Positions 33,292 to 41,476 of a stretch of 64,000 nucleotides of DNA are shown here, in pieces. This DNA is from an uncultured Candidatus Entotheonella sp. (GTDB lineage Bacteria; Tectomicrobia; Entotheonellia; Entotheonellales; Entotheonellaceae). How positions within the stretch are numbered: position 1 is the stretch's first letter; the number at the start of each line of letters is the position of its first letter. The notes under the pieces were generated by a model. It searched no databases. It was not told the DNA's origin and was given only the letters and a program-made list of their open reading frames with translations. The stretch spans positions 173,300-237,299 of the forward strand of contig OX639990.1 of the NCBI GenBank assembly GCA_951828535.1. The letters run 5' to 3'. The translations under genes were made by a program, and so were the position numbers.

Positions 33292-35385
33292 ATGGTGCAG
33301 GCACACGGCGATTTTTTCAACTTTTACCAGCACGGTTTCATCCGTGCCGCCCTGGGCATTCCCGAGGTGCGGGTGGCGGACCCGACCTTCAACGCCGCCC
33401 GTACAGTGGCGCTGATCGAGCAAGCCGAGGCCGCCAAAGCCGTGCTGGTGGTGTTTCCGGAACTGGGCCTGACGGCCTACTCGTGCGAGGACCTTTTTCA
33501 CCAGCAAACACTGCTCGACGCCGCCCAGGAGGCCCTCGGCACCGTGCTGCGGGCGATGCGCGAGACCCACCTGATCACCGTCCTGGGCCTGCCGCTGCAG
33601 GTGGACCACCTGCTGTTCAACTGCGCCGCAGTCCTGCACCAGGGCCGCATTCTGGGCGTGGTTCCCAAGACCTTCCTACCCAACTACCGGGAATACTATG
33701 AAATGCGGCAGTTTGCCCCGGCGGCCGCGGCCCGGCGTCGTTCTGTCAGCCTTTGCGATCAGGACGACATTCCCTTCGGAGAGCGGCTGCTGTTTCGCGT
33801 CGACAGTGACCCGTCGTGGTCATTCTTCGCGGAGATCTGTGAGGACTTGTGGGTGCCGATTCCGCCGTCGAGCTATGCCGCTATGGCCGGGGCCACGGTG
33901 CTCGTGAATCTGTCGGCGTCGAACGTCACCATCGGCAAGGACGAATACCGCCACAGCCTGGTGGCCAACCAGTCGGCGCGCTGCCTGGCGTCATATCTCT
34001 ACACCGCCGCCGGCGCGGGTGAATCGACCACGGATCTCGCCTGGGACGGCCACGCCATGGTGTACGAAAACGGCACGCTGGTGGCTGAGTCGGAGCGCTT
34101 CCCATCCGACTCGCAACTGGTGCTGGCGGAACTGGACGTCGAACGGCTGTCGCAGGAGCGCATGCGCCAGACGACGTTTGGCCAAAGCGTGCAACGCCAT
34201 GCCGAGGAGGTCGAGCGGTTTCGCGAGGTGCGCGTTGAAGTTGATCTGCCGCATCGCGGGGAACGGCTGCTTTGCCAGCGTGCCTACGACCGGTTCCCGT
34301 ACGTCCCGGCCAATCCAGCAATGCGCGACCAGCGCTGTTACGAGGCGTATAACATCCAGGTGCAGGGACTGGCCAAACGATTGCGGAGCACGGGCATTGA
34401 GAACGTCGTGATCGGCATTTCCGGCGGCCTCGACTCGACGCAGGCATTGATCGTGGCGGCGCGGGCTATGGACGTGCTGGGACTTCCACGCCGTAACATT
34501 AAGGGCTACACCATGCCCGGTTTCGCGACCAGCAAGCGGACCCTGGGCAGCGCCCAGGCGCTGATGGCGGCGATTGGCTGCGAGGCTCACGAACTCGACA
34601 TCCGTCCGAGTTGCGAGCAAATGTTGCGTGATATCGGCCATCCGCTGGCCGGCAAGCCTTGGCCTGATCCGCCGTCCCCGGTGTACGACGTAACATTCGA
34701 AAACGTGCAGGCCGGCGAGCGCACCAGTCACCTGTTCCGGCTTGCCAATCATTGCAACGGCTTGGTGGTGGGGACTGGCGACCTGAGCGAACTGGCCCTC
34801 GGCTGGTCAACTTACGGCGTCGGCGATCACATGTCGCACTACAACGTCAACGCCAGCGTGCCCAAGACGTTGATCCGCTACCTCATCCGCTGGGTAGCGG
34901 AAACCGGTCAACTTGGAAACGGCGTCAGCCGCGTCCTGCACGATGTGCTGGAAACGGAGGTCAGCCCTGAACTGGTACCGGGCGATGAGGACACGGGCCA
35001 GCCCAGCCAGCGCACCGAGGAGGTCATCGGCCCGTATGAGCTACACGACTTCTTCCTTTACTACACCACCCGCCTCGGCTATTTGCCCACCAAGATCGCC
35101 TTCCTGGCTTATTGCTGCTGGCACGATGTGCTCAGCGGCCGCTGGCCCGACATTCCCACTGACCGGCGTCACGCTTACGGCATTGGGGAGATCAAGCGGT
35201 GGCTGGCGGTGTTCGCCGAGCGCTTCTTCCAACTCAGCCAATTCAAGCGAAGCTGCGTGCCCAACGGTCCCAAAGTCGGTTCCGGCGGTTCCCTCTCGCC
35301 GCGCGGCGATTACCGCGCCCCCAGCGATGCCGAAGCCATCCAGTGGCTGGAGCAGATCCGCCTGATTCCGGACCGCGATGAATGA
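33292..35385 (+). CDS. nadE: Glutamine-dependent NAD+ synthetase
   Basis: Last step of NAD synthesis: amidation of nicotinate adenine dinucleotide using glutamine nitrogen. The 697-residue protein has an N-terminal nitrilase-type glutaminase domain with Glu in [15 protein letters not shown], Lys in [17 protein letters not shown] and Cys in [12 protein letters not shown], then a C-terminal synthetase domain with the P-loop [12 protein letters not shown] near residue 380 and [16 protein letters not shown]. This is the two-domain form usual in Actinobacteria and many other lineages. The start [18 protein letters not shown] matches the family N terminus. It is divergent from the grdE-like gene. 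Confidence 0.96.
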   Translation: MVQAHGDFFNFYQHGFIRAALGIPEVRVADPTFNAARTVALIEQAEAAKAVLVVFPELGLTAYSCEDLFHQQTLLDAAQEALGTVLRAMRETHLITVLGLPLQVDHLLFNCAAVLHQGRILGVVPKTFLPNYREYYEMRQFAPAAAARRRSVSLCDQDDIPFGERLLFRVDSDPSWSFFAEICEDLWVPIPPSSYAAMAGATVLVNLSASNVTIGKDEYRHSLVANQSARCLASYLYTAAGAGESTTDLAWDGHAMVYENGTLVAESERFPSDSQLVLAELDVERLSQERMRQTTFGQSVQRHAEEVERFREVRVEVDLPHRGERLLCQRAYDRFPYVPANPAMRDQRCYEAYNIQVQGLAKRLRSTGIENVVIGISGGLDSTQALIVAARAMDVLGLPRRNIKGYTMPGFATSKRTLGSAQALMAAIGCEAHELDIRPSCEQMLRDIGHPLAGKPWPDPPSPVYDVTFENVQAGERTSHLFRLANHCNGLVVGTGDLSELALGWSTYGVGDHMSHYNVNASVPKTLIRYLIRWVAETGQLGNGVSRVLHDVLETEVSPELVPGDEDTGQPSQRTEEVIGPYELHDFFLYYTTRLGYLPTKIAFLAYCCWHDVLSGRWPDIPTDRRHAYGIGEIKRWLAVFAERFFQLSQFKRSCVPNGPKVGSGGSLSPRGDYRAPSDAEAIQWLEQIRLIPDRDE

Positions 35386-35425
35386 ATTGCCTAGTGAGGC
35401 TAAGGGGGCTGGCGGTTTCACGTCG

Positions 35426-35451
35426 GTCGGAGTAGCGAAGCGTAATCCGGC
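35426..35451. repeat. Extragenic palindrome, copy 5 (diverged)
   Basis: Arms GTCGGAGTA and TAATCCGGC around GCGAAGCG, in the gap between the convergent nadE and cytochrome genes. Confidence 0.65.
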
Positions 35452-35501
35452 ACTCCAATAAAGCTGCTGTTCAGACCAAGGGAGTCGTCTTCGCGCGTTG
35501 C

Positions 35502-36767
35502 CTATGACGCGCCGGCGGCATGACCGCAACCGGGACAGAAGGCGTAATCGGCGTCGAGGGCACGGCCGCAATGGCTGCAGAAATTGGCGGCGGCAGGCGT
35601 GGCCGGTGGCGGGACAGACGGTGCGGTCAACGGCACGGGCTGGGTTTCGGGCGAGGTAGGAGCGGCACGCCGGCGCCGGTAGGCGATCCACAGCAGGGTG
35701 CCCAACACGTACGCGGCGGTGACGCCTGCCAGAATGCCGAAGTAGAGCAGCAAGCGGTCCTGCGGTCCGCGGGAGGCGGGGCTGTCGGCGACCGGCGGGC
35801 TACCGGCCTTGGGTACGGAGGGCCGCGGGTCGGTTTTGACGTAGCTGACGGTGAACGTCGTCGGCTGCCCGGCCGCAACGTCTCGGTAGGCGAAGCGGTG
35901 GTACGTGGTGTCGCGGCCTTCGGTTTCCTGCGCCATGGCGGGCGGCTCGGTGCCGAACTCGCTGGCCGTGTAAGGCTTTTGGATATCAATGTCGAATTGG
36001 TTTATCGGGTGAGGCGCCTCGAAGGTATAGCCGAATCGTTTGGCGTCGCCGGAAGTCTCGAAGGGATCGAAGTACAACTCGGCGAAGAAACCCGGCGAGG
36101 GCAGGGTAATCTCCAGGCTGTCCGAGGCGCCGCCGGGAATAACGCGGTGCGGATGCAGGAGGAGTTCTCCCAGTTCGGAGATCATGCCGGCGCCGATCAG
36201 TTCCGCATCCTTGGGAATGGGCAGCGTGACGTGCGTTGGGTAGGCAACACCCGGCGCCAATTCGCCCCGCACGATGATCAGCACGCGAGGGTCATCATAT
36301 TCCGGCCAGATGGAAAGCTGCAGCCGTGCGATCCGCAGATCCGCCGGCGGTTCGGCTTCGGCCTGCGCGGGCGGCGCCGGCTGCGCTTCGGCCAGCGTTT
36401 GTACGTAGGCGACTGTATTGCGGATATCCTGGTCGTCCAGTTGGCTGCCAAAGCCGGGCATGGCGTTGGACAACCCCGCCGCGGCGCTGCCGTCTTTGAT
36501 CACGGCGAACAGGTGTTCCGCGGAGCGGCCTTGCATATAGGCTGGGTCCGCGAGGTTGCGCGGCGACACCGGTAGCATGCGCGCCATGCGTCCGCCGCGG
36601 CCGTCCGCTCCGTGGCAACTCACGCACAGGCGTTCATAGATCGCCTTGCCTGCAGTGGGGTCGGGTTGTGACCACGCGACGGGAATTGGGCTGACGAGCA
36701 GAATGCCAACGATTATGTACAGCAGCTTCAATGGATGCGTCCGGGGAGGTTGGTGGTTGGGAACCAA
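35502..36767 (-). CDS. Membrane-anchored cytochrome c with C-terminal zinc ribbon
   Basis: A protein of up to 421 residues. A signal or anchor segment (LLYIIVGILLVSPIPVAW) precedes a class I cytochrome c domain with heme motif CVSCH (about 48-52) and distal Met in NAMPGFGSQL. A beta-rich region of about 200 residues follows (SIWPEYDDPRVLIIVRGEL onward), then a hydrophobic helix DRLLLYFGILAGVTAAYVLG, a Pro-rich linker and a terminal zinc ribbon CSHCG...CPGCG. The heme would face the periplasm and the zinc ribbon the cytoplasm. The annotated start at 36767 is TTG; a later TTG at 36731, directly before the hydrophobic segment, is equally possible. No oxidase genes are adjacent. Confidence 0.8.
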   Translation of the reverse strand: MVPNHQPPRTHPLKLLYIIVGILLVSPIPVAWSQPDPTAGKAIYERLCVSCHGADGRGGRMARMLPVSPRNLADPAYMQGRSAEHLFAVIKDGSAAAGLSNAMPGFGSQLDDQDIRNTVAYVQTLAEAQPAPPAQAEAEPPADLRIARLQLSIWPEYDDPRVLIIVRGELAPGVAYPTHVTLPIPKDAELIGAGMISELGELLLHPHRVIPGGASDSLEITLPSPGFFAELYFDPFETSGDAKRFGYTFEAPHPINQFDIDIQKPYTASEFGTEPPAMAQETEGRDTTYHRFAYRDVAAGQPTTFTVSYVKTDPRPSVPKAGSPPVADSPASRGPQDRLLLYFGILAGVTAAYVLGTLLWIAYRRRRAAPTSPETQPVPLTAPSVPPPATPAAANFCSHCGRALDADYAFCPGCGHAAGAS

Positions 36768-36951
36768 GCGGCATTCAGCGGGGATACCTGAGCATGACCT
36801 TCTCAGAACAGGCGGGAATTGTCAAATGCGGGGGCGCCGGAAGCCATCGGGAAGCGGTGGTGGATTTACGACACCATGACGGCCTGTCCCTCTACGTGAA
36901 CCCTCAACAATCATTAGCCGCCCCTGGCAGGACGCGGCCGGGTGTGAGGAC

Positions 36952-37338
36952 ATGACGTTATCTCCGGAATTTCAGCGCGCCCTGCAAGGCGCCAAGCTTC
37001 TTTATCTGACAACCTTTGGCGCCAACGGCAAATCCGGCACGGTGCCGGTCCTGTTCCGGTTCGATGACGACGCCATCTATTTCTGCAGCCAACGGGATAC
37101 CCTGAAGGTGCGCCGCATTCGCCAAACCGGTCGGGTGGCGGTGCACGCCGGCAATCCGAACGGTCCCAGCCTGTCGTGTCGGGCGGAACTTCTCGAGGAT
37201 GTTCCCGAATTGCAGGTGCGCCTTTTGCGCACCTATCGCCGGCGTTACTGGCTGCGGTGGTGGATCCTGGGGCCGCGGCTGCGCCAAGCTTTCGCCGACG
37301 GTACCGAAGTCCTCATCCGACTCGTGCCTGACGTGTAG
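36952..37338 (+). CDS. Pyridoxamine 5'-phosphate oxidase-like protein (F420/FMN type)
   Basis: A 128-residue split-barrel protein: LLYLTTFGANGKSGTVPVLFRFD, then IYFCSQRDTLKVRRIRQTGRVAVHAG. This is the pattern of small PPOX/F420-dependent families that reduce or bind flavin-type cofactors. There is no operon partner; it is divergent from the cytochrome gene and followed by a hairpin. The substrate is unknown. Confidence 0.75.
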   Translation: MTLSPEFQRALQGAKLLYLTTFGANGKSGTVPVLFRFDDDAIYFCSQRDTLKVRRIRQTGRVAVHAGNPNGPSLSCRAELLEDVPELQVRLLRTYRRRYWLRWWILGPRLRQAFADGTEVLIRLVPDV

Positions 37339-37386
37339 GGTGGGGCGTTCCATCCGACTTCCTTACGCCACGCCGGGCGGCGGGGA

Positions 37387-37408
37387 GGGCGGGCTGCGGG
37401 GCCCGCCC
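37387..37408. terminator. Strong GC hairpin between convergent genes
   Basis: Perfect 8-base arms GGGCGGGC and GCCCGCCC around TGCGGG, between the ends of the PPOX and crotonase genes. There is no T-tract in either direction, so it may act as a bidirectional block or mRNA 3' end rather than a classical intrinsic terminator. Confidence 0.35.
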
Positions 37409-37497
37409 CCGGACTGCGGAGGGAGAAGCGGAAGGAATATGTGGGGTTGAGGAGGCATGGGCAGGCGGGGTGACGGCGCTTGCCCGGTCACGCCGTC

Positions 37498-38289
37498 CTA
37501 GCCGCCGCGAAACATCGGCGGCCGTTTTTCCAGAAAAGCGCGGCGGCCTTCCTGGAAATCGTCGCTCTGCATGCACGCGTCACGCAGGCGTTTGAGAGTT
37601 TCGGCATGCTGCGAAAAATCCTGGAACTGCAGCACATGTGCCAGGGAGGTTTTGGTATTTTTCACCGCCAACGGGGCGTTGCGTACGATCTGTTGCGCCA
37701 TGTCGTCCGTGCGTAGTTCGAGTTCCGCTGCCGGGATGACGTGATTGACCAAACCCATGTGGTGAGCACGCTGGGCATTGAAGCGGCAGGCGGTGTAGAA
37801 GATTTCGCAGGTGTTGGCGATGCCGATCAGGTTAACGAAACGCAGGAGACCCTCGCCGGAATAAAGGGTGCCGAGGCGCGCCGGCGGCATGCAAAATATG
37901 CCGGTGTCGGCGGCGAGGCGGATGTCGCAGGTGGCGGCCAGCTCCAGCCCGCCACCCATGCAAAAGCCATGGATCGCGGCGATGACCGGGACGTGGAACG
38001 CGCGGACCTGCTCCAGCATGCGTTGGAACAGTCCGACGCCGTTGCTGTCGGGAAGGGGTTCGTTGCCCTCACGGGCGGGCAGATGGCCGATGTCGTAGCC
38101 GGCGGAAAACGCCTCTGTGCCCTGACCGCGAAGAATGAGCACACGTATGTCTGGATTCTCCACCAGCCTTCCCAAGTGTGCTGACAGGTCGGTCAGCAGG
38201 TCCGGCGACATGGCGTTCCGTTTCGCCGGCCGGTTGAGGGTGAGGGTGGCGATGTGCTCACGTTCGTCGCACAGAATCAGGTCAGACAC
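37498..38289 (-). CDS. Enoyl-CoA hydratase/isomerase (crotonase) family protein
   Basis: A 263-residue crotonase starting with GTG at 38289 after GGAAGG. The oxyanion-hole segments FSAGYDIGHLP and HGFCMGGGLELAATCD are present, with the Glu equivalent to rat hydratase Glu144 in GGLELA. The second catalytic Glu (Glu164 in rat, in the PE motif) is replaced: the segment reads CMPPARLGTLYSGEG. Such members are often isomerases, hydrolases or decarboxylases rather than hydratases. The upstream MerR regulator, 43 bp away and codirectional, probably shares its transcript. Confidence 0.85.
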   Translation of the reverse strand: MSDLILCDEREHIATLTLNRPAKRNAMSPDLLTDLSAHLGRLVENPDIRVLILRGQGTEAFSAGYDIGHLPAREGNEPLPDSNGVGLFQRMLEQVRAFHVPVIAAIHGFCMGGGLELAATCDIRLAADTGIFCMPPARLGTLYSGEGLLRFVNLIGIANTCEIFYTACRFNAQRAHHMGLVNHVIPAAELELRTDDMAQQIVRNAPLAVKNTKTSLAHVLQFQDFSQHAETLKRLRDACMQSDDFQEGRRAFLEKRPPMFRGG

Positions 38290-38332
38290 GGTACGTCCTT
38301 CCCTAAATTTCTGCCCGTTCAGGCTGCTCGGT

Positions 38333-38791
38333 TCACTGAGGCACGTCGTCTTCCAGCGTGCTGAACAACACTTCCTGCCGCCCCGCCGAAATGGCGTCCT
38401 GCACCTCGTCTCCAGTGAGAGGGATGAGCCGCAGCTGACTGTCCGGTTGGGCGTTCAGCAATTGGATAGCTTCGTTGTTCTGCATGATCTTGATGACGTT
38501 GCGCTGGCCCTTGCGATTCTCCAGCACCAGAAAATCACCCTGAGACAACGGGTTGGAACCCATGGTGCGCAGCCTGTTGAGGACATCTCGTAACGACTGT
38601 CCCCGGAGGTGTTTTCGCAATTGCGCCAAGCGACCGACCTCCCTGACGTCTTCCACGGAAAACCGTACCGGAGTTCGCCGCCGTCCGGAATAGGCATGCG
38701 GCTGAATCAATCCCGTTTCCACCCAGTACATGAGAGTGCGATAGGGGATGCCGAGTTGGGTGGCGACTGTCCGGCTGTCGTAATATTCCAC
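38333..38791 (-). CDS. MerR-family transcriptional regulator
   Basis: A 152-residue regulator. The N-terminal winged helix SRTVATQLGIPYRTLMYWVETGLIQP is MerR-type, followed by VRFSVEDVREVGRLAQLRK and the start of a coiled helix. The C-terminal half (DFLVLENRKGQRNVIKIMQ) is short and has no Cys pair for metal sensing. The GTG start at 38791 lies downstream of a promoter with nested inverted repeats, which suggests autoregulation and control of the downstream crotonase gene. Confidence 0.85.
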   Translation of the reverse strand: MEYYDSRTVATQLGIPYRTLMYWVETGLIQPHAYSGRRRTPVRFSVEDVREVGRLAQLRKHLRGQSLRDVLNRLRTMGSNPLSQGDFLVLENRKGQRNVIKIMQNNEAIQLLNAQPDSQLRLIPLTGDEVQDAISAGRQEVLFSTLEDDVPQ

Positions 38792-38803
38792 GAAGGCAAT
38801 TCC

Positions 38804-38880
38804 TTTAATGCAAATTGCATTAAAATCTTGAGTTCAAGATACGTAACGGATATTGCAACGTCAAGCGTCAAATTGCAATA
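38804..38880 (-). promoter_or_regulatory. Promoter and nested operators upstream of the MerR gene
   Basis: On the minus strand TTGACG (38864-38859) and TATCTT (38841-38836) are 17 bp apart. Three inverted repeats are superposed: TATTGCAA/TTGCAATA (38851-38858 and 38873-38880) brackets the -35; TCTTGA/TCAAGA (38826-38839, 2-bp spacer) overlaps the -10; and a perfect 10-1-10 palindrome with arms TTTAATGCAA and TTGCATTAAA (38804-38824) lies at the transcript start. The motif TTGCA(A/T)T recurs in the outer two. The AT-richness is local. Confidence 0.7.
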
Positions 38881-39009
38881 AGTTGAAATTTCTGCTCAAT
38901 TTTCTTGTAACTGTATGAAAAAAAAGAAATTGGCAGACTGGTTCCGACGAGCTTAAGGCAGGGCACCACAAATGGGGGACGATTGCGGGGGGGGGCTAAA
39001 CCGACGCGG

Positions 39010-39894
39010 TCATTCCATGTTGGATAGACCGGCTTCGTCAAGGATTTCGGGGATACGGCTCTCCTGTCCGATGGCAATGAGGTGAACGCCGTGGGCCAGG
39101 CTTTTGAGTTCCCGGATGATGCGTCCGGCGATGGCGATGCCTTGCCGCGCCGGGTCGGCAGCGTCTTCCATCTCTTTGATCAGGTGTTCGGGGATGGATA
39201 TACCCGGCACCGTGTTCAGCCGGCGGGCCATGTTCGCCGACCTGAGCACGATGCAACTGGCGAGAATCGACACCTTGTCGTCCCGCACGTCCTGCATGAA
39301 TGCCGCGAACGCCGCCGGATCGTACACCGCCTGGGTTTGGAAAAAGCGGGCGCCGCAAGCCATCTTGTCGCGCATGCGGCCGAGTTCCTTTTGCAGATCG
39401 GATGCGCCAGGGTTGACCACCGCGCCGACGCAGAAATCAGGGGCGCCGCGCAGGGATTGACCGCCGAGGTCCTGACCCGATTGCAGGGCGGCAACGGCCC
39501 GCAGCAGGCCGATGCCGTCAACATCGAACACCCCCTTGGCGTCCGGGTGATCGCCGGCTGCCGGGGTGTCGCCGGTCATCGTCAGCACGTTGCGCACCCC
39601 CAGCGTGTGGGCGGCCAGCAGGTCGGATTGCAGGGCAATGCGGTTGCGGTCGCGGCAGGTGACCTGCATGATCGGCTCGATACCCCGCTGCACCAGCAGA
39701 GACGCCGCCCCCATAGGGGCCATGCTCATGCGGGCGCTGTGCGAATCGGTCAGGTTGAACGCGTCGATGTCCTTCTTGAGTCGTTCGGCGTGAGCAAATA
39801 GCGGCTCGAGGTTGGTGCCCTTGGGCGGATTCAACTCGGCAGTGACGACAAATTTTCCCGATTCCAAAACTTCTACGAATGGACGCGCGTTCAT
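39010..39894 (-). CDS. metF: Methylenetetrahydrofolate reductase
   Basis: A 294-residue flavoprotein that reduces 5,10-methylene-THF to 5-methyl-THF for methionine synthesis or C1 transfer. Family blocks are FVVTAELNPPKGTNLEPLF with the catalytic Glu, ITDSHSARMS-like NLTDSHSARMSM, VTCRDRNRIALQSDLLAAH, and NVLTMTGDTPAAGDHP. It resembles the MetF of acetogens and other anaerobes, in which Lys/Asn replace parts of the E. coli consensus. The start ATG 39894 has GGAGG 8 nt upstream. No MetV or metH is adjacent. Confidence 0.88.
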   Translation of the reverse strand: MNARPFVEVLESGKFVVTAELNPPKGTNLEPLFAHAERLKKDIDAFNLTDSHSARMSMAPMGAASLLVQRGIEPIMQVTCRDRNRIALQSDLLAAHTLGVRNVLTMTGDTPAAGDHPDAKGVFDVDGIGLLRAVAALQSGQDLGGQSLRGAPDFCVGAVVNPGASDLQKELGRMRDKMACGARFFQTQAVYDPAAFAAFMQDVRDDKVSILASCIVLRSANMARRLNTVPGISIPEHLIKEMEDAADPARQGIAIAGRIIRELKSLAHGVHLIAIGQESRIPEILDEAGLSNME

Positions 39895-40059
39895 TTAATA
39901 AACCTCCACTATGACGGGCTGCTGGCGTGACGCTGCTGACGTGTTCGATGCCCGCCGTCCCGTAGACAGGGGCGAGCGGCGTGGCGGCGTTGACTTTGAA
40001 CGGACCCTACGCTACAACCACCCGCCATGTCGTAAATTCTCGAGGAGAAACCGCACCGC

Positions 40060-41196
40060 ATGGAAACCGCTACTGACATACAGCATTTTCGCTTCTTCGA
40101 CAACCGCGAAAAATACCTGTTGTTCGTGACCACGTGCAGCGAAAAGTGGGTCGTTGCCGACCGCGTCGGCATGGAGTTCAAGCACCTGCGACCGTCGCCC
40201 CCCGCCTTGCGGGTCTTCGACGCCGGCATGGGCGACGCGACCGTGCTCAGTCAGGTGATGCGGCAGTTGCACCACCGCTTTCCCACCATTCCCTTTCTGG
40301 TCGTCGGCAAGGAGGTCAGCCTGGAAGACGTGCGCATCAGCCTGGGGCGCATGGGGGACCGCTTTTTCGAACACCCGCAGACGGTGCTGGTGGTTACCAA
40401 CATGTTCTACTCCGAGGCGCCGCGGCTTCATCCGCGCAACCCGGCCATGCAGGCCAAGCTGAATTGGTGGGACATACCCCTGCAAGGCACGACGGCCTAT
40501 GAATTCAATCAGCAGATCAATGAGTTGCAAAGCTACCTGCGGGAGGGCTGGCAGGCCACGACGAGCCAGCGCACCGGCAATCCGCTGTATGTGACGCCGT
40601 CGGTGCTGATTCTGTACCGCGCTGACCACAGATTCGTTCTCGATCCGATCATCCCGCAGCCGGATCAGCAACATCATCAATACGACCTCGTCATCGCCTC
40701 GCAGCCTTTTCGCGCCCGTCTGCCCGCGCCGCTCAAGGTCCGCAACGTCCTGGCGCCGCTGGCCCGCAGCCTGGCGCCCGGCGGCCGGCTGGTGACCTTT
40801 CAATCCACCGGGCGCGACCCCGGCATGGAGATCATCCGCACCGTCTGGCCGGAGGAGGACCCCTTTCGCACCTCACGCCAAGCCCTGCTCAAGGAATTGC
40901 GCAGCCAATTGCAGGAGAGCGAACCGGACCTGACTTACCACCCCTATAACAAAGCACGCTCCGAGTTCAATTATGTCCTCCACACCCAGCCCTGGGAAAT
41001 CACCAACAACATCGGCACCTCCACCCTCCTCGCCGCCTGGAACGCCGCCATTTACGTCGCCCAGATCGAGGACGACTTGCTGCAGCAGGCCATGAGTCAG
41101 GGCGCTTACCTGCAAGCTACCCGGACCGTCCTGCAGAAATACCAATCCCTGTGGTTCACCGACGAGTCGTTCGTCGTGGCGCGCCGGGCGGGGTAG
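40060..41196 (+). CDS. Putative SAM-dependent methyltransferase-like protein
   Basis: A 378-residue cytoplasmic protein. The segment LRVFDAGMGDATVLSQVMRQL has the shape of a SAM-binding motif I, and LAPLARSLAPGGRLVTFQSTGRDPG looks like motifs IV-V of class I methyltransferases. Motif spacing is long, with about 70 residues (NWWDIPLQGTTAYEFNQQ...) inserted before the second half, so this is not a standard family I can name. It starts at ATG 40060 with a GAGGAG site and is divergent from metF, so folate-linked methylation is a guess only. Confidence 0.6.
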   Translation: METATDIQHFRFFDNREKYLLFVTTCSEKWVVADRVGMEFKHLRPSPPALRVFDAGMGDATVLSQVMRQLHHRFPTIPFLVVGKEVSLEDVRISLGRMGDRFFEHPQTVLVVTNMFYSEAPRLHPRNPAMQAKLNWWDIPLQGTTAYEFNQQINELQSYLREGWQATTSQRTGNPLYVTPSVLILYRADHRFVLDPIIPQPDQQHHQYDLVIASQPFRARLPAPLKVRNVLAPLARSLAPGGRLVTFQSTGRDPGMEIIRTVWPEEDPFRTSRQALLKELRSQLQESEPDLTYHPYNKARSEFNYVLHTQPWEITNNIGTSTLLAAWNAAIYVAQIEDDLLQQAMSQGAYLQATRTVLQKYQSLWFTDESFVVARRAG

Positions 41197-41476
41197 CGGA
41201 CGCACGAAGCGGCGACCCGTCTGTGGCAGCGAGATTTTCAAAGGGAAAACATGGGCCGGAAACTTGGCCGGGCCGGACTTGGCATGATGAACGAAAGTGA
41301 GGCAAACATGCCGAGGAGTTTTGAGCAGGAAGGCATTTCTGGTCTCTTCGGTCTTGAGGCACCACCGCACAGCTGAGGGATCAGCGGGGACAGGGAGGCT
41401 GTCCAAGCTGAATGCCCTATCCACTTAAGATGGTATCTTCAAGGTCGCTTTTTACTTGAACCATACAGGGAGCATC

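Noticed and set aside
35520-36575. Plus-strand ORF of 351 codons
   Set aside because: It is a shadow of the cytochrome/zinc-ribbon gene on the other strand.
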